Part shown: positions 1 to 7,531 of the stretch, piece by piece
Position numbering within the stretch: position 1 is the stretch's first letter
Layout of the letters: each line of letters starts with the position of its first letter
From: JAQBGV01 sp032128395
Lineage (GTDB): Bacteria; Planctomycetota; UBA8108; UBA1146
Direction of reading: 5' to 3'
Assembly: GCA_032128395.1 (NCBI GenBank)
Contig: JAQBGV010000202.1
Location: forward strand, 1-15,765
Length of the DNA: 15,765 bases
Program-made: the position numbers and the translations under genes
Notes under the pieces: model-generated
The model's database searches: none
The model's input: only the letters and a program-made list of their open reading frames with translations
What the model was told of the DNA's origin: nothing

Positions 1-17
1 GTTCACCTGGGCATTCC

Positions 18-1946
18 TCAAGCAATGCATCGAGGATCGGCGTCCCGGTGTCTCCCGTTCTTTTGCGCCTCGACCAGGATCTGGTAGTCCTTGTCGACCT
101 GGACGCATTCCAGGTCGATCTCACCGACCCGGCGGTTGGCGACAGGGTGGCGGTTGTAGCGGATGGCGACCTTCATGTAGAGCTCGCGGGCGGCGACGAG
201 ATCCCGTCGACGATCGAGCCGCTCCGCCGTTCGGAGCATCGACAGGTGGTTGTCGAGATCGGTGAGGCGCTCCCGTGCATCCTCGAAGGGAGTACAGACT
301 TCGAGGCACTGCCGGAAACCATCGCGGGCGCTCGCGAGGTCGCAGCGCTCTTCGGCCTTCACCGCCTGTTGGTAGATGCTTCGGGCCTGCGTCACCGAGT
401 TCCGCAGATCGCCGAGCCGCGTGGCCACGTCCTCGAATCCGGGACGACTCGACTCGCAGCGTTCGAAGAAGTTCACCGCGCGCACGAAGTCTCGCTCCGC
501 TTGGGCGCGGCACCCCTCCTCGTAGCCGGGAACGACGACGCCCGGGGTCGGAAAGACCACCGATCGGGTCGCCCCGAGCCGCTCGTCGACGTCTCGGAAG
601 GGGCGGGTCAGGGCAAGGCACTCCTCGAAGAGCACCCGGGCGCGGCGCACCTTCCCATCGCGTTGCGCGAGGCAGGCGCGCTCGTACAGACTGTCCGCGA
701 GGTCGATGTTCTTCGTGGTCATGCGGAGCCGCTCGGCGGCATCGAGATACCCGGGCACCGATTCGACGCACGCGTTGAAACGCTCTCTCGCCCCGATCAG
801 ATTGCCCGCATCGAGGGAAGCGCACCCCTGGGTGTACGCGAAATCGGCGTCCTCGAGTCGTTGGGCCAGGCTGGTGCAGATCGATTGCACCCCGCGATAC
901 CCGGGATGGAATTCGATGACCAGGTGGTAGCCGGCGAGGGCGTCGTCGTAACGACCCTCCCGCTCTGCGGTCTGGGCGGCGGCGAACAATTCTTCGGCGT
1001 GGCGATCGCGGGCCCGCTGCAGCCGGTCGATGAACCGCTCCGGCTCGGCGGACAGGGTGCGCGCGTGGTCGAAGCACTCGTAGGCGCGGGCCCAGTCGCG
1101 TTGGTCGAGTGCGGTGTCCCCGGCGGTGATCCACTCCTCGGCCTGTACCTCGAGGCGCGCCCGGCGGACCCGGTGGCGCAGTCCGGGCTGCCGGGGAGCC
1201 CGCTCGAGCGCGTGCTCGTAGTGATCGAGAGCCTCGCCCCAGGCGTAGTCCCGGGCGGCGGCATCTCCTCGATCGATCCACGCAGCGACGAGCCGTACCC
1301 CCGCGCTCTCGAGCTCGACCGCGGCGCCGGAGTGGTTCGGATCGAGGCGCAGGGCCTCCTCGAACCTCCGAATAGCCTCTTCCAGATCCCCGCCGTCGCG
1401 AGCGGCGATCCCGTCCTCGTAGACCTGATCGGCACGGTCGCGCCGGCTGGCGAGCTCGCGCTCGGCACGCGCCAGTGCTTCGGCGGCACGGGGATGGTCC
1501 GGGCGATGGATGAGGGCCTGCTCGAACTCCTGGATGGCGCTCGTGGGATTTCCCTGCGTGAGCGCGCTCTGACCGCGGTCGAAGTGCCAATTCCCGCGCA
1601 AGGTCGCCATCCGTTCGAACCTGGCGTCGATATCCGGGTGCCCCGGCTCGAGGCGTCGCACCTCACCGTAGGCGCGCTCGGCATCGCTGAAGCGGCATGC
1701 GTCGGTGGCTTGGTCCCCCTGCTGCAGATAGAGGAACACTTGGGTGTTGTGGATCTTCTGATCGATGTCGAAGAGAGCGGGGTCCTTGCGGCGGGCGACT
1801 TGATACTCGCGCAGCGCGAGCGAGTACTGACCTCGTCGCGCGTACTCGTCACCGCGGAACGCCCGCGACTCGGGGCTCGCGCAACCGGAGACGGCGAGGA
1901 AGAGAGCTGCCGTGGCCAGCGCGGAGAGGATGCTTCGTCGTCGCAT
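18..1946 (-). CDS. TPR-repeat lipoprotein (642 aa)
   Basis: This is probably a membrane-anchored scaffold that binds partner proteins through helical repeats; no enzymatic domain is visible. The start at 1946 is preferred over an in-frame upstream ATG at 1991 because it has an AAAGGA Shine-Dalgarno (1956-1961) and gives a clean lipoprotein signal: Arg-rich n-region, hydrophobic core, lipobox V-S-G-C with Cys22. The mature part is a run of about ten TPR-like helix pairs of roughly 50 residues, with typical patterns such as GDLEEAIRRFEEALRLDPNH near 186-205. The C-terminal units carry Cys pairs exactly 18 residues apart (C375/C393, C425/C443, C479/C497), then C535, C547 and C551. The gene ends in TGA at 18-20 and is complete. 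It diverges from the TPR-CRTAC1 pair on the other strand. The TPR fold and export are well supported; the partner is unknown. Confidence 0.85.
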   Translation of the reverse strand: MRRRSILSALATAALFLAVSGCASPESRAFRGDEYARRGQYSLALREYQVARRKDPALFDIDQKIHNTQVFLYLQQGDQATDACRFSDAERAYGEVRRLEPGHPDIDARFERMATLRGNWHFDRGQSALTQGNPTSAIQEFEQALIHRPDHPRAAEALARAERELASRRDRADQVYEDGIAARDGGDLEEAIRRFEEALRLDPNHSGAAVELESAGVRLVAAWIDRGDAAARDYAWGEALDHYEHALERAPRQPGLRHRVRRARLEVQAEEWITAGDTALDQRDWARAYECFDHARTLSAEPERFIDRLQRARDRHAEELFAAAQTAEREGRYDDALAGYHLVIEFHPGYRGVQSICTSLAQRLEDADFAYTQGCASLDAGNLIGARERFNACVESVPGYLDAAERLRMTTKNIDLADSLYERACLAQRDGKVRRARVLFEECLALTRPFRDVDERLGATRSVVFPTPGVVVPGYEEGCRAQAERDFVRAVNFFERCESSRPGFEDVATRLGDLRNSVTQARSIYQQAVKAEERCDLASARDGFRQCLEVCTPFEDARERLTDLDNHLSMLRTAERLDRRRDLVAARELYMKVAIRYNRHPVANRRVGEIDLECVQVDKDYQILVEAQKNGRHRDADPRCIA

Positions 1947-2221
1947 CGAGATCAGTCCTTTCTTGGGTCGAACGTGGCCGAGACGGGCCATGACTGCTCA
2001 TCGGCCAGGGGGGCCCTGAACTTGAAGGTGCTCGGGACTTGTTGTCGCAGGGCGGCGCGTGCCGGTAGTCTTCGTCTTCGAGGGCGGAGAACGGAGGCTC
2101 GCCAGAGCGATTCACGGGGCGCAGGCGCGAGATCGTCGCTCCTCGGGCCCCGCCCTTGCGGCTCGAGGGGGGGATCGGTTCTCATCGCGACCCTCGAATC
2201 GGGGGTGGAGAGGACCGGTCG
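1947..2221. other. divergent intergenic spacer
   Basis: This 275-nt region separates two divergent genes and must hold the promoters of both. At its left edge is the AAAGGA ribosome site of the minus-strand lipoprotein; at its right edge is GGAGAGGA (2207-2214), the ribosome site of the plus-strand TPR gene. I see no convincing -35/-10 pair, no strong dyad and no small ORF with its own ribosome site. Confidence 0.5.
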
Positions 2222-3583
2222 GTGCGGACCCACGAGCGGCAGTCATTCGGGCGCCAGGCCGATGGCACCTGCCTCGGGGGCCTCGCTCTGATCTGCTTCC
2301 TCGCGGCCGCCGAGCTCTCCCCGATATCTGCGGCCCCTCCGCAAGCCCCATCGCCCGCCGTCGAGCTGAAGGATCTGCTCAACCGTGGGGAGATCGGCCC
2401 CGCGATCGAGCTCGGCCGGACGCTCCTCCCCGTCTGCACCGACGATCCGGCGTTCCGGGAGCAGTTCGGGCGCGCCTACTTCCTCCTGGCGGAGGCTTAC
2501 GGCCGGGAACACCGCCCTCCGGAGCTGGCCGAGCGCGCCCAGCGCGAGGCGATCGGCCACCTGCGAGCGGCTCGGGACCTCTCCCCTCCTCCTCCGCCCC
2601 CCCACCTCTATCTGGGGATCGCCGCCCTCCATCACAATCTCGGCGAGACCGCGCAGTCGGTCCGCGTAGCGACCGAGGGAATCGCGGTCCACCCGGCAGA
2701 CGTCCCCCTCCATCGCATGCGGGCAAAGTCCCAGGGATCGCTCGGAGCGTGGGAGAAGGCGATCACCGACTGGGACGTGGTGTTGCGGGCCGAGCCGGCG
2801 GACATCCCCGGCGCGATCGCGCGGGCCGAGGCACTCGATCAGCTCGGGCGCCCCTGTGATGCGGCGGAACAACTGCGAGAGTTCTGCGTCACGTCAGGGA
2901 ATCCACGCATCGAGAAGGACTGGCGGGTGCACTACGCGATCGCCCGGTCCTTGGTCTACTGCCGCAGGTACGCCGAAGCGGTCGAGCCGTTCGATCGGGC
3001 GGTCGAGTATGCACCCGAGAGGGGCGTGATCGCGATCGAGCGGGCGGAGAACCTGTACCGGGTCGGACGGATCGAGGAGACCGTGGTCGTCCTCGACCAG
3101 TGGCTCGCGAAGATCGACGCGCTCGACCGCGTACAGCAGGTCCAAGCCCTCTACCGACGGGGAGCGATCGCGAACGCCTCGGGGGAGCGCGCCCTTGCAC
3201 GGGTCTGGTTCGAGAAGGTGCTCGCGCTCGACCCCACTCACGAGGGCGCTCTCCAGGGGCTCGGTGCGCTCCTTCGCATCACCGGAGATACGGAACGGGC
3301 GAAAGAGATCCTCGAGCGCTTCCGCCGGCTCGCGCCGATCGCGCTCGACATCCGGATCGCCAAACAGATGATCGCGCGGCAACCGGATGATCCGCGACGC
3401 CGGCTCGATCTGATCGAGCTCCTCATCCAGATCCCCGACCCGCCCAGCGTGCGTCTCGAGCTCGAGGAATTCGCCCGGCGGTTTCCCCGACATCCCGGTC
3501 TCCCCGAACTTCGGCGCCGGCTCGGAGCGCTCGAAGCGGAGGTCGGTCCGCCGAAGAAGCGCCCTGCGGGAGAGGGACGATGA
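2222..3583 (+). CDS. Exported TPR-repeat protein, coupled to CRTAC1 gene
   Basis: This 453-residue protein is probably a periplasmic or surface helical scaffold. The GTG start at 2222 is chosen over an in-frame TTG at 2156 because GGAGAGGA lies 7 nt upstream and because it puts a hydrophobic stretch (residues 17-31) close to the N-terminus. Together with I-S-A followed by A-P-P near 35-39, this looks like a Sec signal peptide cleaved around residue 37. Residues 45-445 form degenerate TPR pairs, for example AEAVEPFDRAVEYAP at 251-265 and ALARVWFEKVLALDPTH at 324-340. A run of six prolines at 122-127 interrupts the helices. The TGA overlaps the ATG of the next gene (ATGA, 3580-3583), so the two are probably translated together. 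TPR genes next to ASPIC/UnbV genes are a familiar pairing, from memory. No catalytic motif is visible. Confidence 0.82.
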   Translation: MRTHERQSFGRQADGTCLGGLALICFLAAAELSPISAAPPQAPSPAVELKDLLNRGEIGPAIELGRTLLPVCTDDPAFREQFGRAYFLLAEAYGREHRPPELAERAQREAIGHLRAARDLSPPPPPPHLYLGIAALHHNLGETAQSVRVATEGIAVHPADVPLHRMRAKSQGSLGAWEKAITDWDVVLRAEPADIPGAIARAEALDQLGRPCDAAEQLREFCVTSGNPRIEKDWRVHYAIARSLVYCRRYAEAVEPFDRAVEYAPERGVIAIERAENLYRVGRIEETVVVLDQWLAKIDALDRVQQVQALYRRGAIANASGERALARVWFEKVLALDPTHEGALQGLGALLRITGDTERAKEILERFRRLAPIALDIRIAKQMIARQPDDPRRRLDLIELLIQIPDPPSVRLELEEFARRFPRHPGLPELRRRLGALEAEVGPPKKRPAGEGR

Positions 3584-3933
3584 TCCGGGCCATCGTCGGG
3601 ATCATCACCCGCTGCTCCATCGTCGCCGTCGCTCTCGCCGGCTGCGAAGCGTCATCCCCGGACGGGGGCACCCCTCGATCGGGGGGCGACTCGTCCGCTC
3701 TCCCCTTCGTCGATGTGGCCACGGAACGCGGGGTCCATTTCCGGCACGACAACGGCGCTCGCGGGGAGCGGGTCCTCCCCGAGACGATGGGGGGTGGAGG
3801 GGGATTTCTCGACTTCGACCTAGACGGTGATTTCGACCTCGTCTCGTCGATGGTGGCGTGCTCGGCGGCGGTGAACCGCGCCCTCCGAACCGACTCCTCG
3901 AAAACGATGGCACCGGCCACTTCACCGATGTGA
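3580..3933 (+). pseudogene. N-terminal fragment of frameshifted CRTAC1 lipoprotein
   Basis: This frame supplies the start of the CRTAC1 protein. Residues 1-22 form a lipoprotein signal ending in the lipobox L-A-G-C (Cys22), followed by a Ser/Gly-rich linker, the N-terminal CRTAC1 motif (FVDVATERGVHF, residues 46-57) and the first FG-GAP calcium motif (FLDFDLDGDFDL, about 76-87). After Val88 (codon 3841-3843) the frame loses all family similarity and stops at 3931-3933. The family sequence continues in another frame at 3843. Inserting one base after 3843 (CTC instead of TC) gives an uninterrupted reading: DFDLV-LVDGGVLGGGE. The start overlaps the upstream TPR gene stop (ATGA). The break is either a real mutation or a one-base sequencing or assembly error. 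Confidence 0.8.
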
Positions 3934-5306
3934 CCGAGGGCGCGGGGATGGGGGACACCGAGCACGGGATGGGGGTCGCGGTCGGCGACGTGGACAACGA
4001 CGGAGACCCCGATCTCTACTTCGCGAACTTCGGGCCCAACGCCCTCTATCTCAACCGCGGGGACGGAACCTTCGAGCGGGCGACCCCCGAGGCGGCGATC
4101 CTTCCCACCTGGTCGTCGAGCGCGACGTTCCTCGACTTCGATGGGGACGGAGCACTCGATCTGTACGTCGTCTCGTACCTCGACGTCGACCTCGAGACCC
4201 ACCACCCGTGCCTTCGGGACGGGATCCCCAGCTACTGCGCTCCCCGCGACTATCCGCCGCAGGTCGATCACCTGTTGCGGGGGGACGGTCACGGTGGATT
4301 TGCCGACATCTCCGAGGCGGTCGGGATCCGAGACACCGGGGGGACGGGAGGGCGCGGGCTCGGGGTGGTCGCGTCCGATCTCGACGACGATGGGGACGAC
4401 GATCTCTACATCGCCAACGACATGGACCTCAACTTTCTCTTTCGGAACACGCGGGACGAAGGTACCGCGAGATTTCGCGAGGAAGCGGTGTTGTTCGGCA
4501 GCTCCGCCAGCGAGGACGGACGCCCCCAGGCGGGGATGGGGATCGACTCGGGGGACTTCGACGGGGACGGCGACTTCGATCTCATCGTCACGAACTTCGA
4601 GGAACAGTCGAACGCGCTCTACCGGAACGAAGAGAAGGTCTCGATGCTCGAGGTGAGTTACCACTTCGGAATGGGGTCGACCACTTTGCCCTTCCTCGCA
4701 TTCGGCGTGCGCTTCCTCGATTTCGACCTCGATGCGGACCTCGATCTCTTCGTCGCGAACGGGCATGTGTTCGACAATGCCGGGGAACTTCGACAAGGAT
4801 CGAAGTGGGCGCAGGAGGACCAGCTCTTCGAGAACCGAAGCGGTCGATTCGTCGAAGTTCTCGCCCCGGCGATCGCGGCGGGAGCGATCCCGATCCGGGT
4901 CGGGCGAGCCGCGGCGAGCGGAGACTTCGATAGCGATGGCGATCTCGACCTGCTCGTGGTGAACAACGGAGACACGGCGGTGCTCCTCGAGAATCGGACC
5001 AGCGCAGCCCCCCCGCGCCTCGGTCTCCGTCTCGAGGGGGTCCCTCCCTCGAACCGCGACGCCTACGGCGCGAAGGTGACGGTCGAGGCTGCGGGAAGAA
5101 AGCAGGTCTTCGAGGTGCGCGCGGGGTCTTCGTACCTCTCGAGCCACGACCCCCGGCTCATCGTCGCGATCCCGGGCGCCGCGAGCGCGCGAGTGACGAT
5201 CCGCTGGCCGAGCGGGAGGGTAGAGACCCTCGAGGCGGTTGCGGCGGGGGGGTATCACCACATCGTCGAAGGCGACGGCATCCGAGGAACGACGCCCTTT
5301 CGATGA
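3858..5306 (+). CDS. CRTAC1 family protein body (FG-GAP propeller + ASPIC/UnbV), frameshifted
   Basis: This is the main part of a CRTAC1-type protein: an extracytoplasmic FG-GAP beta-propeller with a C-terminal ASPIC/UnbV domain, probably for adhesion or ligand binding. The GTG at 3858 is only the first in-frame start; no ribosome site precedes it, and the frame is open and family-like back to about 3843. It therefore belongs to the lipoprotein that starts at 3580. Visible calcium-binding repeats include DVDNDGDPDL, DFDGDGALDL, DLDDDGDDDL, DFDGDGDFDL, DFDLDADLDL and DFDSDGDLDL. The last 95 residues have the ASPIC/UnbV pattern: a YGAKVTVEAAG segment, VRAGSSYLSSHD, and RVTIRWPSGRVETL. With one base restored the whole protein is 575 residues. 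Family membership is clear; whether it is functional depends on the frameshift being real. Confidence 0.85.
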   Translation: MLGGGEPRPPNRLLENDGTGHFTDVTEGAGMGDTEHGMGVAVGDVDNDGDPDLYFANFGPNALYLNRGDGTFERATPEAAILPTWSSSATFLDFDGDGALDLYVVSYLDVDLETHHPCLRDGIPSYCAPRDYPPQVDHLLRGDGHGGFADISEAVGIRDTGGTGGRGLGVVASDLDDDGDDDLYIANDMDLNFLFRNTRDEGTARFREEAVLFGSSASEDGRPQAGMGIDSGDFDGDGDFDLIVTNFEEQSNALYRNEEKVSMLEVSYHFGMGSTTLPFLAFGVRFLDFDLDADLDLFVANGHVFDNAGELRQGSKWAQEDQLFENRSGRFVEVLAPAIAAGAIPIRVGRAAASGDFDSDGDLDLLVVNNGDTAVLLENRTSAAPPRLGLRLEGVPPSNRDAYGAKVTVEAAGRKQVFEVRAGSSYLSSHDPRLIVAIPGAASARVTIRWPSGRVETLEAVAAGGYHHIVEGDGIRGTTPFR

Positions 5307-5346
5307 GATGGGGACTGGCTCGCCACAGGGGTGCCTTCTGTTCCCG

Positions 5347-5366
5347 CTTCGGTCCCCCGACGGAAG
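5347..5366. terminator. possible shared terminator hairpin between convergent genes
   Basis: The 69-nt gap between the CRTAC1 stop (plus) and the galM stop (minus) contains an 8-bp stem with one G-G mismatch. The arms are CTTCGGTC (5347-5354) and GACGGAAG (5359-5366) around a CCCC loop. No T-run follows on either strand, so termination is supported by position and dyad only. Confidence 0.3.
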
Positions 5367-5375
5367 TCCACACCG

Positions 5376-6551
5376 CTACGGCGAGTCCGCCACGTAGAAC
5401 CGGTGCACCATCACGTGCTGATAGGTCTCCCCCGGCCGCAAGATGACATTCGGCCACCCACGCGTACCCACCTGGTGGATCGCATCGGGGAACGCCTGCG
5501 TCTCGAGGCAGAAGCCGTCGTGCTTCCCGTAGACCGCGTCCCCCTTCCCATCGATCCCGTCGAGGAAGTTCCCGCTGTAGAACTGGATCCCCGCCTGGTC
5601 GCTGAGGATCTCGAGGACCCGCCCACTCGCGGGATCGACCGCGCGCGCCGCGCGCCGGAGCGTGCCGGGCTCGCCATCGATCACGAAGTTGACGTCGTAG
5701 CCGCCGGGGTCAGCTCCGTGCGCCGGGAGCTGCCCGATGTCCGTCCCGATCGCCTTCGACCTCCGGAAATCGAACGGGGTCCCCGAGACCGGGTCGATCG
5801 CACCGGTCGGGATCAGGGTCGCGTCGCCGGGGGTGTACCGCTCGGCCGCGAGGCGGAGCGTCTGTCCGAGCACGCCCCCGGAATCGTGACCTGCGAGGTT
5901 CCAGTACGAGTGATGGACGAGGTTCACCGGCGTCGCCCGATCCGTGGTCGCCCTCAGCACGACCCACAATTCGTCGTCGTTCGTCAGGAGGTAGGTCACC
6001 TCGACCTCGAGATTTCCCGGGTACCCTTCCTCGCCATCCTTCGATCGGTACCAGCAGTGGACCTCCTGCCCCGCGGAAGTCTCGCGGGCCTCCGAGTTCC
6101 ACACCACCTTGTCGAACCCCTTCACCCCCCCGTGCAGGTGATGCGGTCCGTTGTTCTGCGCCACCTCGTACGCGGTGCCGTCGACGGAGAACCGCCCGTT
6201 CGCGATGCGATTTCCCACCCGGCCGACGGTGCAACCGAAGTACGGGCTGCGAGAGCGGTAGCCTTCGAGGTCATCGAAACCGAGGACGATGTCCGCGGTC
6301 GTCCCGTCCTTCCCGGGAACGTGCAACTCGGTGACGGTCGCACCGTAGTCGGTGAACTTCAGCCGGATCCGCCCGTTGTCGAGGGTGTAGAGCCCGACCC
6401 GCTCGCCGTCGACCTCTCCCCACTCCTCTGCGTCGATTCGGGTCTCTCCTCGATCCTTGTTCGTCATCGTCGTCCCGCATCCAGAGCCGAGCGTCGCCGC
6501 AGCGAACGTCAGCAGAGCCACCTGAACGGTCCTCGTTCGTCCGCACTTCAT
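5376..6551 (-). CDS. galM: Exported aldose 1-epimerase (mutarotase)
   Basis: Aldose 1-epimerase interconverts the alpha and beta anomers of aldoses such as galactose or glucose. The 391-residue frame has all four residues expected for GalM catalysis and sugar binding: His140 in the L-H-G-G motif, His214 in VHHSYWNL, Asp286 in GGYDVNF, and the general base Glu350 in FCLETQAFPD. GIQFYSGNFLDG (321-332) is also typical. The N-terminus is a signal peptide (hydrophobic 10-22) ending near Cys25; the lipobox G-S-G-C is imperfect, so it is either a lipoprotein or a soluble exported enzyme. The start ATG overlaps the permease stop (ATGA, 6548-6551), which makes it the last gene of the sugar operon. Export suggests it acts on the sugar before uptake. 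The exact sugar is unknown. Confidence 0.93.
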   Translation of the reverse strand: MKCGRTRTVQVALLTFAAATLGSGCGTTMTNKDRGETRIDAEEWGEVDGERVGLYTLDNGRIRLKFTDYGATVTELHVPGKDGTTADIVLGFDDLEGYRSRSPYFGCTVGRVGNRIANGRFSVDGTAYEVAQNNGPHHLHGGVKGFDKVVWNSEARETSAGQEVHCWYRSKDGEEGYPGNLEVEVTYLLTNDDELWVVLRATTDRATPVNLVHHSYWNLAGHDSGGVLGQTLRLAAERYTPGDATLIPTGAIDPVSGTPFDFRRSKAIGTDIGQLPAHGADPGGYDVNFVIDGEPGTLRRAARAVDPASGRVLEILSDQAGIQFYSGNFLDGIDGKGDAVYGKHDGFCLETQAFPDAIHQVGTRGWPNVILRPGETYQHVMVHRFYVADSP

Positions 6552-7531
6552 CGGCCTTCGACCTTTCCCTCCCCGCGACGACGGGCGATCACGCGCCGCA
6601 CCGATTCGTCGGTGATCACCCCGAACAGGATCACCGCACCGATCACCGCGTACTCGACGTTGTTCGGGATCGCATCGATGAGCGTGATCCCGTTCTGCAG
6701 GACCTGCATCACCGCAGCCCCGAGTAGTACCCCCAAGATCGTGCCCTCTCCCCCGCGCAGACTGCAACCCCCCAGCACCGCGGCGGCGATCGCGTACAGC
6801 TCGTAGAAGCTCCCGAAGTCGACCGGCTGGGCCGATCCGACGTCGAGAACGAAGAGCAACCCGCCGAGCCCGCTCGAGAAGCCGCAGATCCCGTAGGCGA
6901 GGATCTTCATCCGATCGACGTCGATCCCGCTGTAGCGCACCGCGGTCTCGTTCCGCCCGATCGCGAAGAGGTACCGTCCCCAGATCGTACGCCCGAGCAG
7001 AAGCGCGGCGAGCAGCGCGACCACCACCAGAAAGAGGAATGGAGCAGGGATGGCGACCCCCTCGAAGAGCGGCAGCCGCCCGTTCCCGAGCTTCCGCAGC
7101 GTGTGAAATCCTCCCTCGAACCCCTGGGTCTGATCGCCGGTGATCCCGCGGGCGAGTCCCCGATAGATCAGGAGCCCGCAGAGCGTCACGAGAAATGGTT
7201 GCAGCCGGAGCCGCGTGATCAGCACCCCGTGCAACACGCCGAGAAGGAGCGAGAGTGTCAGGAGTCCCCCCACCGCAACCACCGGATGCACTCCCTGCTC
7301 GACGAGGAGCCAGGGGGTGAGCACGCCGACCAGGCACACGAGCGACCCGATCGACAGGTCGATCCCCCCCGTGATGATCACGAAGGAGACCCCGACCCCG
7401 AGAATCCCGAAGAGCGCACTGCGGCGGACGAGGTTCTCCAGATTGAACGCGGTGAGGAAGTGCGGGCTCGCGATCGCGATCAGAAAACTCGCCCCGAAGA
7501 GCAACCCTCCCACTCCGAGCACCTTCTTCAC
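6548..7531 (-). CDS. RbsC-family sugar ABC transporter permease
   Basis: This is the inner-membrane channel of a CUT2 (ribose/xylose/galactose type) ABC importer. The 327-residue protein is strongly hydrophobic, with about eight to ten membrane segments, which is the usual size for RbsC. Family landmarks are GGIDLSIGSL (about 55-64), the cytoplasmic coupling segment GRNETAVRYSGIDVDRMK (about 196-213), and YELYAIAAAVLGG then GGEGTILGVLLGA (about 243-270). The start is GTG at 7531, overlapping the ATPase stop by four bases (GTGA), and the stop overlaps the galM start. It should form a dimer that pairs with the double ATPase and receives sugar from the RbsB-like lipoprotein. The family is certain; substrate specificity is not readable. 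Confidence 0.93.
   Translation of the reverse strand: MKKVLGVGGLLFGASFLIAIASPHFLTAFNLENLVRRSALFGILGVGVSFVIITGGIDLSIGSLVCLVGVLTPWLLVEQGVHPVVAVGGLLTLSLLLGVLHGVLITRLRLQPFLVTLCGLLIYRGLARGITGDQTQGFEGGFHTLRKLGNGRLPLFEGVAIPAPFLFLVVVALLAALLLGRTIWGRYLFAIGRNETAVRYSGIDVDRMKILAYGICGFSSGLGGLLFVLDVGSAQPVDFGSFYELYAIAAAVLGGCSLRGGEGTILGVLLGAAVMQVLQNGITLIDAIPNNVEYAVIGAVILFGVITDESVRRVIARRRGEGKVEGR

Noticed and set aside
48..2291. 747-codon open frame on the plus strand opposite the TPR lipoprotein
   Set aside because: It is a shadow of a GC-rich gene: no ribosome site, no recognisable domain, and composition dictated by the opposite strand. The minus-strand gene has a lipoprotein signal and TPR pattern.
3423..5261. 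612-codon open frame antisense to the CRTAC1 gene
   Set aside because: Its Val/Glu/Arg-rich repeats are the reverse reading of the FG-GAP aspartate motifs; no independent support.
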